DNA of 64,000 bases from Shewanella schlegeliana (GTDB lineage Bacteria; Pseudomonadota; Gammaproteobacteria; Enterobacterales; Shewanellaceae): NCBI RefSeq assembly GCF_016765635.1, contig NZ_JAESVD010000015.1, forward strand, positions 1 to 64,000, read 5' to 3'. Below the pieces are notes generated by a model. It saw only the letters and a program-made list of their open reading frames with translations. It searched no databases and was not told the DNA's origin. Of the stretch, positions 53,925 to 63,595 are shown in pieces; the stretch's first letter is position 1; each line of letters starts with the position of its first letter. The position numbers and the translations under genes are program-made.

Positions 53925-54548
53925 GTGTTATCTGCCCAATTAAATGATTATTTGGCCGAAGTCGGCCTGACTGCTACCGAGCAGCAAAAACAGCAGCTTG
54001 TAGACTTTGTTGGCATGCTCAATAAGTGGAACAAGGCATTTAACCTGACTTCTGTTCGCGATCCTGAGCAGATGTTAATTCGCCATATCATGGACAGCTT
54101 AGTGGTTTCACCGCATCTTGAGGGAAAACGTTTTATCGATGTTGGTACTGGCCCTGGTTTACCAGGGATCCCGCTTGCGATCTTAAATCCAGATAAAGAG
54201 TTTGTACTGCTCGATAGCTTAGGTAAGCGTATTCGCTTTCAAAAGCAGGTGCAGTTTGAGTTAGGTATCAATAATATCTCTTCAATTGAAAGCCGTGTTG
54301 AGGCTTACCAGCCTGAAGAACTATTCGATGGCGTACTAAGTCGTGCATTCGCATCGATTCAAGATATGCTGCATTGGTGTCAGCATTTACCTAAAGCTGA
54401 TGGCTGCTTTTACGCGCTTAAGGGACAGTTGAGTGAAGAAGAGATGTCACAGATGCCTAAGGGCTTTGTGGTGACCGATACTATCGAACTTAACGTACCT
54501 AAACTCGAAGAACAGCGTCATCTGTTAAGAGTTATCAAGCAAGATTAA
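53925..54548 (+). CDS. rsmG: 16S rRNA (guanine527-N7)-methyltransferase
   Basis: A 207-aa RsmG (GidB), which makes m7G527 in 16S rRNA; loss of it gives low-level streptomycin resistance. The start is GTG at 53925, giving MLSAQLNDYLAEVGLT and the same length as E. coli RsmG; an ATG upstream at 53889 would add 12 residues. The SAM loop IDVGTGPGLPG (71-81), the NKWNKAFNLTSVRDPE segment and VLSRAFAS are visible. It lies between mnmG and parA. Confidence 0.96.
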   Translation: MLSAQLNDYLAEVGLTATEQQKQQLVDFVGMLNKWNKAFNLTSVRDPEQMLIRHIMDSLVVSPHLEGKRFIDVGTGPGLPGIPLAILNPDKEFVLLDSLGKRIRFQKQVQFELGINNISSIESRVEAYQPEELFDGVLSRAFASIQDMLHWCQHLPKADGCFYALKGQLSEEEMSQMPKGFVVTDTIELNVPKLEEQRHLLRVIKQD

Positions 54549-54553
54549 TTTTG

Positions 54554-54579
54554 TGCGGGCGCTCTTTTGAGTGCCCGCA
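54554..54579 (+). terminator. hairpin after rsmG
   Basis: An 11-bp stem TGCGGGCGCTC / GAGTGCCCGCA (one mismatch) with a TTTT loop lies 5 nt after the rsmG stop codon. A proper T-run is absent (AGCTAATTTTA), so it is probably a weak terminator or RNA-protecting hairpin. Confidence 0.5.
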
Positions 54580-54771
54580 AGCTAATTTTATTTGGGTCGC
54601 GATAGATAAAGACCTAATGAAGTGAGCTACAGCTTATAAAGCGCACTGAAAAGTTGCATTCTTTCAGCGCTTCAAGCAATTTGTTACTAATAACCATTAG
54701 ATTTAGTGCGCTAATTTCTTAAGTGAACGCGAGCTTAGGAATATAATACAGGCGACTTACAGGGTGATATT

Positions 54772-55560
54772 GTGGGTAAAGTGATTGCCGTGGCCAACCA
54801 GAAAGGTGGCGTCGGAAAAACAACAACTTGTGTAAATTTAGCAGCCTCTTTAGCGGCGACTAAACGTCGTGTTTTGTTGATCGATCTTGATCCACAGGGA
54901 AATGCGACCATGGGCAGCGGTATCGACAAGTATGAAGTCGAGAATACAGCCTATGAATTACTGGTTGAAGAGAAACCATTCGAAGAGGTTGTTTGCCGAG
55001 ATACCAATGGTAAGTATGATCTTATCGCTGGCAATGGTGACGTGACGGCTGCTGAGATTAAACTCATGGAGTTTTTTGCTCGTGAAGTTCGTTTGCGCAA
55101 TGCCCTCGCCCCAATCAAAGATGATTACGATTATATTTTCATCGACTGTCCACCTTCACTAAACATGCTAACAGTTAATGCTATGTCCGCAGCAGACTCT
55201 GTGCTGGTTCCTATGCAGTGTGAGTACTACGCGCTGGAAGGATTAACAGCCTTGATGGATACCATTAGTAAACTTGCAGCCATGGTTAATTCAGGTCTAC
55301 ATATCGAAGGGATCTTGCGTACCATGTACGATCCACGTAATCGACTCTCCAACGATGTTTCTGATCAGTTAAAGCAACACTTCGGTGATAAAGTTTACCG
55401 TACTGTAATCCCACGGAATGTTCGCTTAGCCGAGGCGCCAAGTTTTGGAGCGCCCGCTATGTATTACGACAAATCGAGCGCAGGGGCTAAAGCCTATCTA
55501 GCATTGGCTGGCGAAATAATTCGTCGTGCAGAGCAGCTAACCCAGGCTGAGCAAGTTTAA
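54772..55560 (+). CDS. parA: chromosome partitioning ATPase ParA
   Basis: A 262-aa ParA/Soj with deviant Walker A KGGVGKTT (11-18), the second Walker motif DYIFIDCPPSLNML and a C-terminal SSAGAKAYLALAGE. ParA ATPase drives segregation of ParB-parS complexes. The start is GTG at 54772 after AGGGTGA. A TATAAT at 54742-54747 may be its -10 box. It is followed by parB after 9 nt. Chromosomal ParA, ParB and several parS sites lie in this window. Confidence 0.97.
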   Translation: MGKVIAVANQKGGVGKTTTCVNLAASLAATKRRVLLIDLDPQGNATMGSGIDKYEVENTAYELLVEEKPFEEVVCRDTNGKYDLIAGNGDVTAAEIKLMEFFAREVRLRNALAPIKDDYDYIFIDCPPSLNMLTVNAMSAADSVLVPMQCEYYALEGLTALMDTISKLAAMVNSGLHIEGILRTMYDPRNRLSNDVSDQLKQHFGDKVYRTVIPRNVRLAEAPSFGAPAMYYDKSSAGAKAYLALAGEIIRRAEQLTQAEQV

Positions 55561-55569
55561 GGATAAAAG

Positions 55570-56454
55570 ATGACACTGAAAAAAAGAGGCTTGGGTAAAG
55601 GCCTAGATGCACTATTGAGTACCAGTCAAGCGGCTAGTCAGCGTGTTGCACCTACAGCAGAAGTTGAGCAAAAGGTTAAAAACGATGATTTAATCACGTT
55701 AGATATCGATAGGTTACAACCTGGTAAGTACCAGCCGCGTAAAGATATGGCTCCAGAGGCACTTGAAGAGCTTGCTGAATCTATTCGTGCTCAAGGTATT
55801 ATTCAACCGATTGTTGTACGTAAAGTTTCCCCTGAAAATTATGAGATCATCGCTGGTGAACGTCGTTGGCGCGCATCACAATTAGCTGGCTTAGCTGCTA
55901 TCCCTTGTATTGTTAAGCAGGTTCCTGATGAAGCTGCTGTCGCTATCGCGCTAATCGAAAATATCCAACGTGAAGACTTAAATGCGATGGAAGAAGCGAT
56001 TGCACTAAACCGTTTAATTGAAGAATTTGAGCTAACTCACCAGCAGATAGCCGACGCAGTTGGTAAATCTCGTGCAACGGTCTCAAATTTGTTACGACTT
56101 AATGGCTTAAATGAACCTGTTAAGCGTATGCTTGAGTATGGCGATATCGATATGGGTCATGGTCGTGCGTTGTTGGCGATCAGTGGAGACGAGCAAACGA
56201 ATCTCGCTCGATTGGTTGTTGCTAAAGAATTAACAGTTCGTGAAACTGAACGATTGGTCAATAAAACCTTAAATCAAACTGAAATCCTCGAAAAGCCAGC
56301 TAAAGATCATGATGTAGTCCGTTTAGAGAGCCAATTAATTGAAAGACTAGGTGCTAAGGTTACGTTAACGCATAACAAAAAGGGGAAAGGTAAAATGGTA
56401 ATAAACTATCAAGATTTGGCTGAATTAGAGGGAATTATCAGCAAAATTCACTAA
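55570..56454 (+). CDS. parB: chromosome partitioning protein ParB
   Basis: A 294-aa ParB/Spo0J CTPase and parS-binding clamp. It has the N-terminal ParA-stimulating motif LKKRGLGKGLDALL, the CTP-binding ParB/Srx domain (IIAGERRWRASQLAGL and ENIQREDLNAMEEA), a helix-turn-helix (THQQIADAVGKSRATVSNLL) that reads parS, and a C-terminal dimer domain. Five candidate parS sites lie between 26264 and 47516. It overlaps no other gene and is followed by the atp operon. Confidence 0.97.
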   Translation: MTLKKRGLGKGLDALLSTSQAASQRVAPTAEVEQKVKNDDLITLDIDRLQPGKYQPRKDMAPEALEELAESIRAQGIIQPIVVRKVSPENYEIIAGERRWRASQLAGLAAIPCIVKQVPDEAAVAIALIENIQREDLNAMEEAIALNRLIEEFELTHQQIADAVGKSRATVSNLLRLNGLNEPVKRMLEYGDIDMGHGRALLAISGDEQTNLARLVVAKELTVRETERLVNKTLNQTEILEKPAKDHDVVRLESQLIERLGAKVTLTHNKKGKGKMVINYQDLAELEGIISKIH

Positions 56455-56564
56455 AATCTCAAAGTTAACACTATATTATGTAACTTTGTGACATTCGTTA
56501 ATCTTACACTTTTAGACTTTTGGCGTAGATCACACTAAAAGTCCCCTTTTTATCCCTCTTAAAC

Positions 56565-56592
56565 TTGCTTTGAAAGCCTGAAACGGTATACT
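56565..56592 (+). promoter_or_regulatory. candidate promoter of the atp operon
   Basis: TTGCTT (56565-56570), a 16-bp spacer and TATACT (56587-56592) lie about 85 nt before atpI, in the parB-atpI gap. The call rests on boxes and position. Confidence 0.4.
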
Positions 56593-56677
56593 TTCGCAAG
56601 CTTTTTGTACCTCGGGTTTATACGGATATTTGTAATCCTGTCATCGAAACAAGAAGTTATAATGCGGAGAAGGTAAA

Positions 56678-57061
56678 TTGAGCAAGGTTTTAGCACGTCG
56701 TGGCCGGCGGTCAGCCTATAGATTAGTTTTACTGCAGGCGGCGGTTGCTGGATGTGTTTCCCTTTTCTTTTTCGCTATGTGGGGAGTTCAGTATGGTATA
56801 TCTGCCTTGGCAGGTGGTGCTATCGCTGTATTCCCTAATTTTGTGTTCGCAACCCTAGCTTTCTCCCATTCGGGGGCACAAGCATCAGGAAAGGTCGTAA
56901 GATCGTTTTTCCTGGGGGAAGCGGTAAAGTTGCTGTTAACCATTGTATTATTTTCGCTTGCATTTGGTTTGATGAAATCGTCATTTATGCCGTTATTCAT
57001 CTGTTACTTACTTGTGTTAATTGTACCTTGGACAGTCCCTTTATACTTCAAACAAAATTAA
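56678..57061 (+). CDS. atpI: ATP synthase assembly protein AtpI
   Basis: A 127-aa membrane protein with four predicted segments (LVLLQAAVAGCVSLFFFAMW, YGISALAGGAIAVFPNFVF, FLGEAVKLLLTIVLFSLAF, LFICYLLVLIVPWTVPLYF). AtpI helps assemble the c-ring. The start is TTG at 56678 after GGAGAAGG (4 nt). It is first gene of the atp operon and ends 12 nt before atpB. It is often poorly conserved and dispensable. Confidence 0.9.
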   Translation: MSKVLARRGRRSAYRLVLLQAAVAGCVSLFFFAMWGVQYGISALAGGAIAVFPNFVFATLAFSHSGAQASGKVVRSFFLGEAVKLLLTIVLFSLAFGLMKSSFMPLFICYLLVLIVPWTVPLYFKQN

Positions 57062-57073
57062 GTGAGATTAATC

Positions 57074-57904
57074 ATGGCGACAACTGGGGATGATACGTTA
57101 ACTATAACGGCTTCCGACTATATCCAGCATCACCTGACTAATGCGAAAATGTGTTCCACGGATAGTGGGATTGCTTTTAACTATGCATGTCAAGATGCGG
57201 GATTTTGGACTTGGCACATTGACTCACTTTTGTTTTCAGTTGGTCTAGGGGTTCTATTTTTGTGGTTATTCTACAAAGTAGGACAAAAGGCAACAATTGG
57301 CGTTCCAGGCAAGCTTCAATGTTTCGTTGAAATGTGCGTGGAAGGTGTTGATAAAATCGTTAAAGACTCATTTCATGGGAAAAACGCGGTTATTGCACCA
57401 TTAGGTCTAACTATTTTCGTCTGGGTTTTCCTGATGAACTTAATGGACTTGATCCCTGTTGACTTTGTACCTGAGGCCGCAAACAGATTATTAGGCGTAC
57501 CTTACCTAAAGATTGTACCTACAACTGACTTGAACGTAACTTTGGGCTTAGCTTTGAGTGTGTTCGCGTTAATTGTTTTCTACAGTATCAAGGTAAAGGG
57601 GATTGGTGGGTTCACTAAAGAACTTACTATGCAGCCTTTCAATCATTGGGCACTAATTCCAATCAACTTTGTTTTGGAAACTGTCACCTTGGTTGCGAAG
57701 CCGATTTCATTATCGCTTCGTCTGTTTGGTAACCTGTATGCAGGTGAGTTGATCTTTATTCTGATAGCACTGATGCCTTGGTGGGCTCAGTTTGCATTAT
57801 CAGTGCCTTGGGCCATTTTCCATATTTTGGTAATTGTGCTGCAGGCGTTTATCTTCATGATGCTTACGATTGTATATCTAAGCATGGCACATGAAGACCA
57901 TTAA
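57074..57904 (+). CDS. atpB: F0 ATP synthase subunit a
   Basis: A 276-aa subunit a, which forms the two proton half-channels beside the c-ring. The essential arginine is in SLSLRLFGNLYAGEL; LTIFVWVFLMNLMDLIPVD and NHWALIPINFVLETV are also conserved. The start is the ATG at 57074 (MATTGDDTLTITASDY), with GTGAG upstream, rather than a GTG 12 nt earlier. The C-terminus IVYLSMAHEDH matches E. coli type. Confidence 0.97.
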   Translation: MATTGDDTLTITASDYIQHHLTNAKMCSTDSGIAFNYACQDAGFWTWHIDSLLFSVGLGVLFLWLFYKVGQKATIGVPGKLQCFVEMCVEGVDKIVKDSFHGKNAVIAPLGLTIFVWVFLMNLMDLIPVDFVPEAANRLLGVPYLKIVPTTDLNVTLGLALSVFALIVFYSIKVKGIGGFTKELTMQPFNHWALIPINFVLETVTLVAKPISLSLRLFGNLYAGELIFILIALMPWWAQFALSVPWAIFHILVIVLQAFIFMMLTIVYLSMAHEDH

Positions 57905-57937
57905 TTTATTAAAAATTAGATACTTATCGGAGATAAA

Positions 57938-58195
57938 ATGGAAACTGTAATTAGCTTTACAGCAATAGCTGTTGCAATTATGATCGGCTTAGCAGCGCTA
58001 GGTACTGGTATTGGCTTTGCTATTCTAGGTGGTAAATTCCTAGAAGCTTCTGCTCGTCAACCAGAGCTTGCTCCTGCACTTCAAACTAAAATGTTCATTG
58101 TAGCTGGTCTACTTGATGCGATCTCAATGATTGCAGTTGGTGTTGCATTATTCTTCGTATTCGCTAACCCGTTCTTAGGTCAATTAGCAGGCTAA
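57938..58195 (+). CDS. atpE: F0 ATP synthase subunit c
   Basis: An 85-aa proteolipid, two transmembrane helices joined by the polar ARQPELAP loop. The ion-binding carboxylate is Asp60 (VAGLLDAISMIAVG), as in the proton-driven E. coli enzyme; the Q/ES residues of sodium-type c subunits are absent. Many copies form the rotor ring. The gap of 33 nt upstream carries a GGAG ribosome site. Confidence 0.97.
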   Translation: METVISFTAIAVAIMIGLAALGTGIGFAILGGKFLEASARQPELAPALQTKMFIVAGLLDAISMIAVGVALFFVFANPFLGQLAG

Positions 58196-58222
58196 TCGTC
58201 CCCCTTAGAAGGAGTTGTCGTT

Positions 58223-58693
58223 ATGAGTATTAACGCTACCCTGCTAGGCCAAGCGATTTCTTTTCTTCTCTTTGTGTGGTTTTGCATGAAGTTTGTATGG
58301 CCGCCATTGATGAACGCTATCGAAGAACGCCAGAAGAAAATTGCTGATGGGCTAGCTGATGCAGGACGTGCTGCAAAAGATTTAGAGCTAGCTCAGGTGA
58401 AAGCCACAGAGCAGCTAAAAGACGCTAAAGCAACAGCAAACGAGATTATTGAGCAAGCTAATAAACGCAAAGCTCAAATCGTTGATGAAGCAAAAGTTGA
58501 AGCTGATACCGAGCGTGCGAAAATTATCGCTCAGGGCCACGCTGAAATTGAAAACGAACGTAATCGCGTGAAAGAAGATCTACGTAAGCAAGTAGCTGCT
58601 TTAGCTATTGCTGGCGCAGAGAAAATTCTTGAACGTTCGATTGATGAAGCCGCACACAGTGACATAGTTAATAAACTTGTTGCTGAACTTTAA
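58223..58693 (+). CDS. atpF: F0 ATP synthase subunit b
   Basis: A 156-aa subunit b, one N-terminal membrane segment (LLGQAISFLLFVWFCMKFVW) followed by a long charged coiled-coil helix (KDLELAQVKATEQLKDAKAT and onward). The b dimer is the peripheral stalk that holds F1 through subunit delta. The length equals E. coli b. Confidence 0.97.
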   Translation: MSINATLLGQAISFLLFVWFCMKFVWPPLMNAIEERQKKIADGLADAGRAAKDLELAQVKATEQLKDAKATANEIIEQANKRKAQIVDEAKVEADTERAKIIAQGHAEIENERNRVKEDLRKQVAALAIAGAEKILERSIDEAAHSDIVNKLVAEL

Positions 58694-58709
58694 ATAAGGA
58701 GCTTGAGTT

Positions 58710-59243
58710 ATGGCTGAAATAACCACCATCGCTCGTCCTTACGCAAAGGCAGCTTTTGACTTCGCTCTTGAACAGAACGCAGTAGAGAGTTGGGCTGAAA
58801 TGCTTAACTTCGCCGCATTAGTTAGTGAAAACGAAGCTATGCAGCCATTACTGTCTGGCGCAATGGCCAGCAATAAGCTTGCAGAACTCTTTATTGGAGT
58901 TTGTGGTGAGCAAATCAACGAGCAAGTTCAGAACCTGTTAAAGGTAATGGCTGAAAACGGTCGTTTAGTTGCGCTACCTGCTGTTGCTCAACAATTTGTT
59001 GAGATGCAACGTGAGTACGCGAAAGAAGTTGAAGCGCAAATTGTTTCAGCGACTGAGCTAACCTCAGAGCAACTACAAGAGCTGAGCGCTTCTTTAGAGA
59101 AACGTCTAGCACGCAAAGTTAAGCTGAATTGCAGCATAGATGCCAGCCTTATTGCTGGTGTAATTATCACGGCAGGCGACTTGGTCATTGATGGCTCGGT
59201 CCGCGGAAAAATTTCGCGTCTGTCTGATACGCTGCAGTCGTAA
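58710..59243 (+). CDS. atpH: F1 ATP synthase subunit delta
   Basis: A 177-aa subunit delta joining F1 to the peripheral stalk. It starts MAEITTIARPYAKAAFDFAL, the family N-terminal helix, and ends with the signature VIDGSVRGKISRLSDTL. The length equals E. coli delta. It lies 16 nt after atpF and 14 nt before atpA. Confidence 0.97.
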   Translation: MAEITTIARPYAKAAFDFALEQNAVESWAEMLNFAALVSENEAMQPLLSGAMASNKLAELFIGVCGEQINEQVQNLLKVMAENGRLVALPAVAQQFVEMQREYAKEVEAQIVSATELTSEQLQELSASLEKRLARKVKLNCSIDASLIAGVIITAGDLVIDGSVRGKISRLSDTLQS

Positions 59244-59257
59244 TTGGGAGTTTGAGC

Positions 59258-60799
59258 ATGCAACTGAATTCCACTGAAATCAGCGATCTGATTAAACAGC
59301 GGATCGAGCAGTTCGAAGTCGTTAGTGAAGCTCGCAACGAAGGTACTATCGTTGCAGTAAGTGACGGCATCATCCGCATCCACGGCCTAGCCGACGTGAT
59401 GCAGGGTGAAATGATCGAGCTGCCTGGCAACCGTTTTGCAATCGCGTTGAACTTAGAACGTGATTCTGTCGGTGCCGTAGTAATGGGCCCTTATGCCAAC
59501 TTGGCAGAAGGCGATAAAGTTAAAACAACAGGCCGTATTTTGGAAGTACCTGTTGGCCGTGGTCTATTAGGCCGCGTAGTCAACACGCTAGGTGAGCCAA
59601 TTGACGGTAAAGGACCTATCGAAAGCGATGGTTTCTCTCCTGTTGAAGTAATTGCACCTGGTGTAATTGAGCGTAAGTCAGTTGATCAGCCAGTACAAAC
59701 TGGTTATAAAGCCGTTGACTCTATGATCCCAATCGGTCGTGGACAGCGTGAATTGATCATTGGTGACCGCCAGATCGGTAAAACCGCTCTAGCGATCGAC
59801 GCGATTATCAACCAAAAAGATTCTGGCATTAAGTGTGTATACGTAGCTGTAGGCCAAAAGGCTTCTACAATCGCTAACGTTGTACGCAAGCTAGAAGAGC
59901 ACGGCGCTTTGGCGAACACCATTGTTGTTGTTGCTACAGCTTCTGAAGCTGCTGCACTACAGTACTTGGCTCCATACTCTGGTTGTACAATGGGTGAATA
60001 CTTCCGCGACCGCGGTGAAGACTCACTAATCGTATATGACGATTTGTCTAAGCAAGCTGTTGCTTACCGTCAAATCTCATTGCTTCTAAAGCGTCCACCA
60101 GGACGTGAAGCATACCCAGGTGATGTATTCTATCTTCACTCTCGTCTGTTGGAACGTGCTTCACGTGTTAACGCCGAGTATGTTGAGAAGTTCACTAAAG
60201 GTGAAGTTAAAGGCCAAACTGGTTCTTTGACTGCTCTACCAATTATTGAAACTCAAGCTGGTGACGTTTCTGCATTCGTACCGACTAACGTAATTTCGAT
60301 TACTGATGGTCAGATCTTCCTTGAAACAGACCTATTTAACTCTGGCTTACGTCCAGCTGTTAACCCAGGTATCTCTGTTTCTCGTGTTGGTGGTGCGGCT
60401 CAGACTAAGATCATCAAGAAACTGTCTGGTGGTATCCGTACCGCACTTGCACAGTATCGAGAGCTTGCAGCGTTCTCACAGTTTGCATCTGACTTAGATG
60501 ATGCAACTCGTGCTCAGCTTGAGCATGGTGAGCGTGTTACCGAACTAATGAAGCAAAAGCAATACGCTCCAATGAGTATCGCTGATCAGTCTGTGTCTAT
60601 TTTCGCAGCTGAAAAAGGTTACTTGAAGAGTGTTGAGCTGAACAAAATCGGTGATTTCGAAGCGTCTCTGCTCTCTTTCATGAACAGTGAACATGCTGAC
60701 CTAATGAAGACCATCAATGATACTGGCGATTATAACGCTGATATCGAAGGTGAGCTGAAGGCTAGCTTGGACAAGTTCGTAGAAACCCAAACCTGGTAA
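59258..60799 (+). CDS. atpA: F1 ATP synthase subunit alpha
   Basis: A 513-aa alpha subunit, the regulatory nucleotide-binding half of the F1 hexamer. The P-loop is GDRQIGKT (169-176). The start ATG at 59258 (MQLNSTEISDLIKQRIEQF) follows GGGAG, matching E. coli exactly in length; a TTG six nt earlier is in frame but not needed. PAVNPGISVSRVG is present. Confidence 0.98.
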   Translation: MQLNSTEISDLIKQRIEQFEVVSEARNEGTIVAVSDGIIRIHGLADVMQGEMIELPGNRFAIALNLERDSVGAVVMGPYANLAEGDKVKTTGRILEVPVGRGLLGRVVNTLGEPIDGKGPIESDGFSPVEVIAPGVIERKSVDQPVQTGYKAVDSMIPIGRGQRELIIGDRQIGKTALAIDAIINQKDSGIKCVYVAVGQKASTIANVVRKLEEHGALANTIVVVATASEAAALQYLAPYSGCTMGEYFRDRGEDSLIVYDDLSKQAVAYRQISLLLKRPPGREAYPGDVFYLHSRLLERASRVNAEYVEKFTKGEVKGQTGSLTALPIIETQAGDVSAFVPTNVISITDGQIFLETDLFNSGLRPAVNPGISVSRVGGAAQTKIIKKLSGGIRTALAQYRELAAFSQFASDLDDATRAQLEHGERVTELMKQKQYAPMSIADQSVSIFAAEKGYLKSVELNKIGDFEASLLSFMNSEHADLMKTINDTGDYNADIEGELKASLDKFVETQTW

Positions 60800-60847
60800 A
60801 TATTAGAGGTGCCTCTGGCACCTCAGGTCCAGAATTGGAGAGTAAAG

Positions 60848-61708
60848 ATGGCCAACGCTAAAGAGATTAAAACCAAGATCGCGAGTGTTCAAAACACTCA
60901 GAAGATCACGTCTGCAATGGAAATGGTTGCTGCGAGCAAAATGCGTAAAGCACAAGATCGCATGTCTTCTAGTCGTCCATATGCAGAACATATGCGTAAG
61001 GTGATCGGTCACGTGGCGCAAGGTTCTCTCGAATATAAGCATCCATATTTGGAAGTGCGAGAAGCTAAGCGTGTTGGTTACATTGTTGTGTCAACCGACC
61101 GTGGTCTTTGTGGTGGTCTGAACGTCAACCTTTTCAAAAAGGTTGTCGCAGACGTGAAGAAGCAGCGTGAAGCTGGTGCAGAAGTTGAATTCTGTACAAT
61201 TGGTGCACGTAGTGCGCAATTCTTCAATAGCTTTGGCGGACAAGTATCTGCTTCTGCTTCGGGTTTAGGCGATGCTCCAAAGCTAGCCGACTTGATCGGA
61301 ACAGTACGTGTGATGCTAGAAGCATACAACGAAGGCAAGCTGGACCGTTTGTACGTAGTATTCAACAAGTTTGTGAATACTATGACTCAAGCCCCAGTGA
61401 TCGAGCAGCTGCTACCTTTGCCTAAGTCAGAAGATGATGAGTTTACTCATCAGTGGGATTACATCTATGAACCAGATCCAAAGTTATTATTAGATACTTT
61501 GTTGGTTCGTTTTGTGGAATCTCAGGTTTATCAAGGTGTTGTTGAAAATATCGCATCAGAGCAGGCGGCCCGTATGGTTGCTATGAAGGCTGCGACAGAC
61601 AACGCTGGTGAACTTATCGGTGACTTGCAGTTGGTCTATAACAAAGCCCGTCAGGCTGCGATTACGCAAGAACTTTCGGAAATTGTTTCAGGTGCTGCCG
61701 CCGTTTAG
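60848..61708 (+). CDS. atpG: F1 ATP synthase subunit gamma
   Basis: A 286-aa rotor shaft subunit. The start is the ATG at 60848 (MANAKEIKTKIASVQNTQKI), after GGAG; an in-frame ATG at 60809 upstream would add 13 residues and is not conserved. The C-terminal helix NKARQAAITQELSEIVSGAA, which enters the alpha3-beta3 cavity, is complete. Rotation couples proton flow to catalysis. Confidence 0.97.
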   Translation: MANAKEIKTKIASVQNTQKITSAMEMVAASKMRKAQDRMSSSRPYAEHMRKVIGHVAQGSLEYKHPYLEVREAKRVGYIVVSTDRGLCGGLNVNLFKKVVADVKKQREAGAEVEFCTIGARSAQFFNSFGGQVSASASGLGDAPKLADLIGTVRVMLEAYNEGKLDRLYVVFNKFVNTMTQAPVIEQLLPLPKSEDDEFTHQWDYIYEPDPKLLLDTLLVRFVESQVYQGVVENIASEQAARMVAMKAATDNAGELIGDLQLVYNKARQAAITQELSEIVSGAAAV

Positions 61709-61743
61709 GCTAGGTAACGAATACAAGTTTTAGAGGATTAATC

Positions 61744-63120
61744 ATGAGCACAGGTACTGTTGTCCAAGTAATTGGCGCGGTTGTGGACGTAGAGTTTCCA
61801 CATGATGCCGTACCTCAGGTATATGACGCTCTAGAGATCAAAAGTGAAGGCTTGGTGCTGGAAGTTCAGCAGCAACTTGGTGGTGGTGTAGTTCGTACCA
61901 TCGCTATGGGTTCTTCAGATGGTCTGCGTCGTGGCCTAGAGGTTGTAAACTCTGGTTCACCAATTACTGTTCCGGTTGGGTCTGCGACCCTAGGCCGTAT
62001 TATGAACGTATTGGGTGAGCCTGTTGATGAAGCGGGCCCTATCGGTGAAGAAGATCGCTATGTGATCCACCGTGAAGCTCCTTCATACGAAGATCAGTCA
62101 AACACAACTGAACTTTTAGAGACTGGTATCAAGGTTATCGACCTTGTATGTCCATTCGCTAAGGGTGGTAAAGTTGGTCTGTTTGGTGGTGCTGGTGTTG
62201 GTAAGACCGTTAACATGATGGAACTTATTAACAACATCGCTAAAGCACACTCTGGTTTATCAGTATTTGCCGGTGTAGGTGAGCGTACTCGTGAGGGTAA
62301 CGACTTCTACTACGAGATGGAAGATTCTGGCGTTCTAGATAAAGTGGCCATGGTATATGGTCAGATGAACGAGCCTCCAGGAAACCGTCTACGTGTGGCA
62401 CTAACTGGTCTAACTATGGCCGAGAAGTTCCGTGACGAAGGTAAAGACGTTCTTTTCTTCGTAGATAACATCTATCGTTACACCTTGGCGGGTACTGAAG
62501 TATCTGCACTGCTAGGCCGTATGCCATCAGCAGTAGGTTACCAGCCAACATTGGCTGAGGAGATGGGTGTACTTCAGGAGCGTATTACATCGACTAAGAC
62601 AGGGTCTATTACCTCTGTTCAAGCCGTATACGTACCTGCGGATGACTTAACGGATCCATCGCCAGCTACAACCTTCGCTCACTTAGATGCGACAGTTGTA
62701 TTGTCTCGTAACATTGCTTCGCTAGGTATTTACCCAGCGGTTGACCCATTGGATTCGACTTCACGTCAGCTAGATCCACAGGTTGTTGGTCAAGAGCATT
62801 ACGATGTTGCTAACGGTGTTCAAACCGTACTTCAGCGCTACAAAGAGCTGAAAGATATCATTGCGATCCTAGGTATGGATGAATTATCTGATGAAGATAA
62901 GACAACTGTATTCCGTGCTCGTAAGATTGAAAAATATCTTTCTCAGCCTTTCTTCGTAGCAGAAGTATTCACCGGTTCTCCAGGTAAGTACGTTTCTCTT
63001 AAAGACACTATCCGTGGCTTCAAGGGCATTCTAGAGGGTGAGTTCGATCACCTTCCAGAGCAAGCGTTCTACATGGTTGGTTCTATCGACGAAGCTGTTG
63101 AGAAAGCTAACAAAAAATAA
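61744..63120 (+). CDS. atpD: F1 ATP synthase subunit beta
   Basis: A 458-aa catalytic subunit. The P-loop is GGAGVGKT (148-155), the catalytic Glu lies in GVGERTREGND, and ALLGRMPSAVGYQPTLAEEM carries the DELSEED-side conserved loop (the lever appears as MDELSDEDKTT). The length and spacing fit the family. It is the main site of ATP synthesis. Confidence 0.98.
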   Translation: MSTGTVVQVIGAVVDVEFPHDAVPQVYDALEIKSEGLVLEVQQQLGGGVVRTIAMGSSDGLRRGLEVVNSGSPITVPVGSATLGRIMNVLGEPVDEAGPIGEEDRYVIHREAPSYEDQSNTTELLETGIKVIDLVCPFAKGGKVGLFGGAGVGKTVNMMELINNIAKAHSGLSVFAGVGERTREGNDFYYEMEDSGVLDKVAMVYGQMNEPPGNRLRVALTGLTMAEKFRDEGKDVLFFVDNIYRYTLAGTEVSALLGRMPSAVGYQPTLAEEMGVLQERITSTKTGSITSVQAVYVPADDLTDPSPATTFAHLDATVVLSRNIASLGIYPAVDPLDSTSRQLDPQVVGQEHYDVANGVQTVLQRYKELKDIIAILGMDELSDEDKTTVFRARKIEKYLSQPFFVAEVFTGSPGKYVSLKDTIRGFKGILEGEFDHLPEQAFYMVGSIDEAVEKANKK

Positions 63121-63152
63121 CTAAGTTTTTGACTTAGTTTTAAGGAGAACGG

Positions 63153-63581
63153 ATGGCAGCCATGACAGTACAACTTGATATGGTAAGTGCAGAGAGTCAT
63201 ATTTTTTCTGGTCGCGTAGCTCAGCTACAAGTTTCAGGAACGGAAGGTGAACTAGGTATTATGCCTGGTCACGCGGCTCTGTTGACAAGTATCAAACCTG
63301 GCATGGCGCGCATCGTCAAGCAAGATGGAAGTGAAGAGGTGTTTTACCTTTCAGGTGGTATCCTGGAAGTACAACCTTCTTCAATTTCAGTATTGGCTGA
63401 CGTGGTATTGCGTGCCGATGAGATTGACGAGCAAGCAGCAGTAGAAGCTAAGCAACGTGCAGAAGCCCATATGGCTGAAGCTGGTGCTGACTTCAACTAC
63501 GCAGCCGCAGCGGTTGAGTTAGCTCAGGCTATGGCTCAATTACGCGTAGTCGAGACCATCAAGAAGAACATTGCCAGATAA
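63153..63581 (+). CDS. atpC: F1 ATP synthase subunit epsilon
   Basis: A 142-aa epsilon subunit, a beta-sandwich followed by two C-terminal helices that can block rotation when ATP is low. ELGIMPGHAALLTSIKPGM and YLSGGILEVQPSSISVLAD are the conserved N-terminal segments. It follows AAGGAG and a 32-nt gap. It is last gene of the operon, with a strong terminator 15 nt later. Confidence 0.97.
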   Translation: MAAMTVQLDMVSAESHIFSGRVAQLQVSGTEGELGIMPGHAALLTSIKPGMARIVKQDGSEEVFYLSGGILEVQPSSISVLADVVLRADEIDEQAAVEAKQRAEAHMAEAGADFNYAAAAVELAQAMAQLRVVETIKKNIAR

Positions 63582-63595
63582 GGTTATTGTTTGAT

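Noticed and set aside
60160..60175. CTTCACGTGTTAA in atpA
   Set aside because: Too many mismatches to the parS consensus on both arms.
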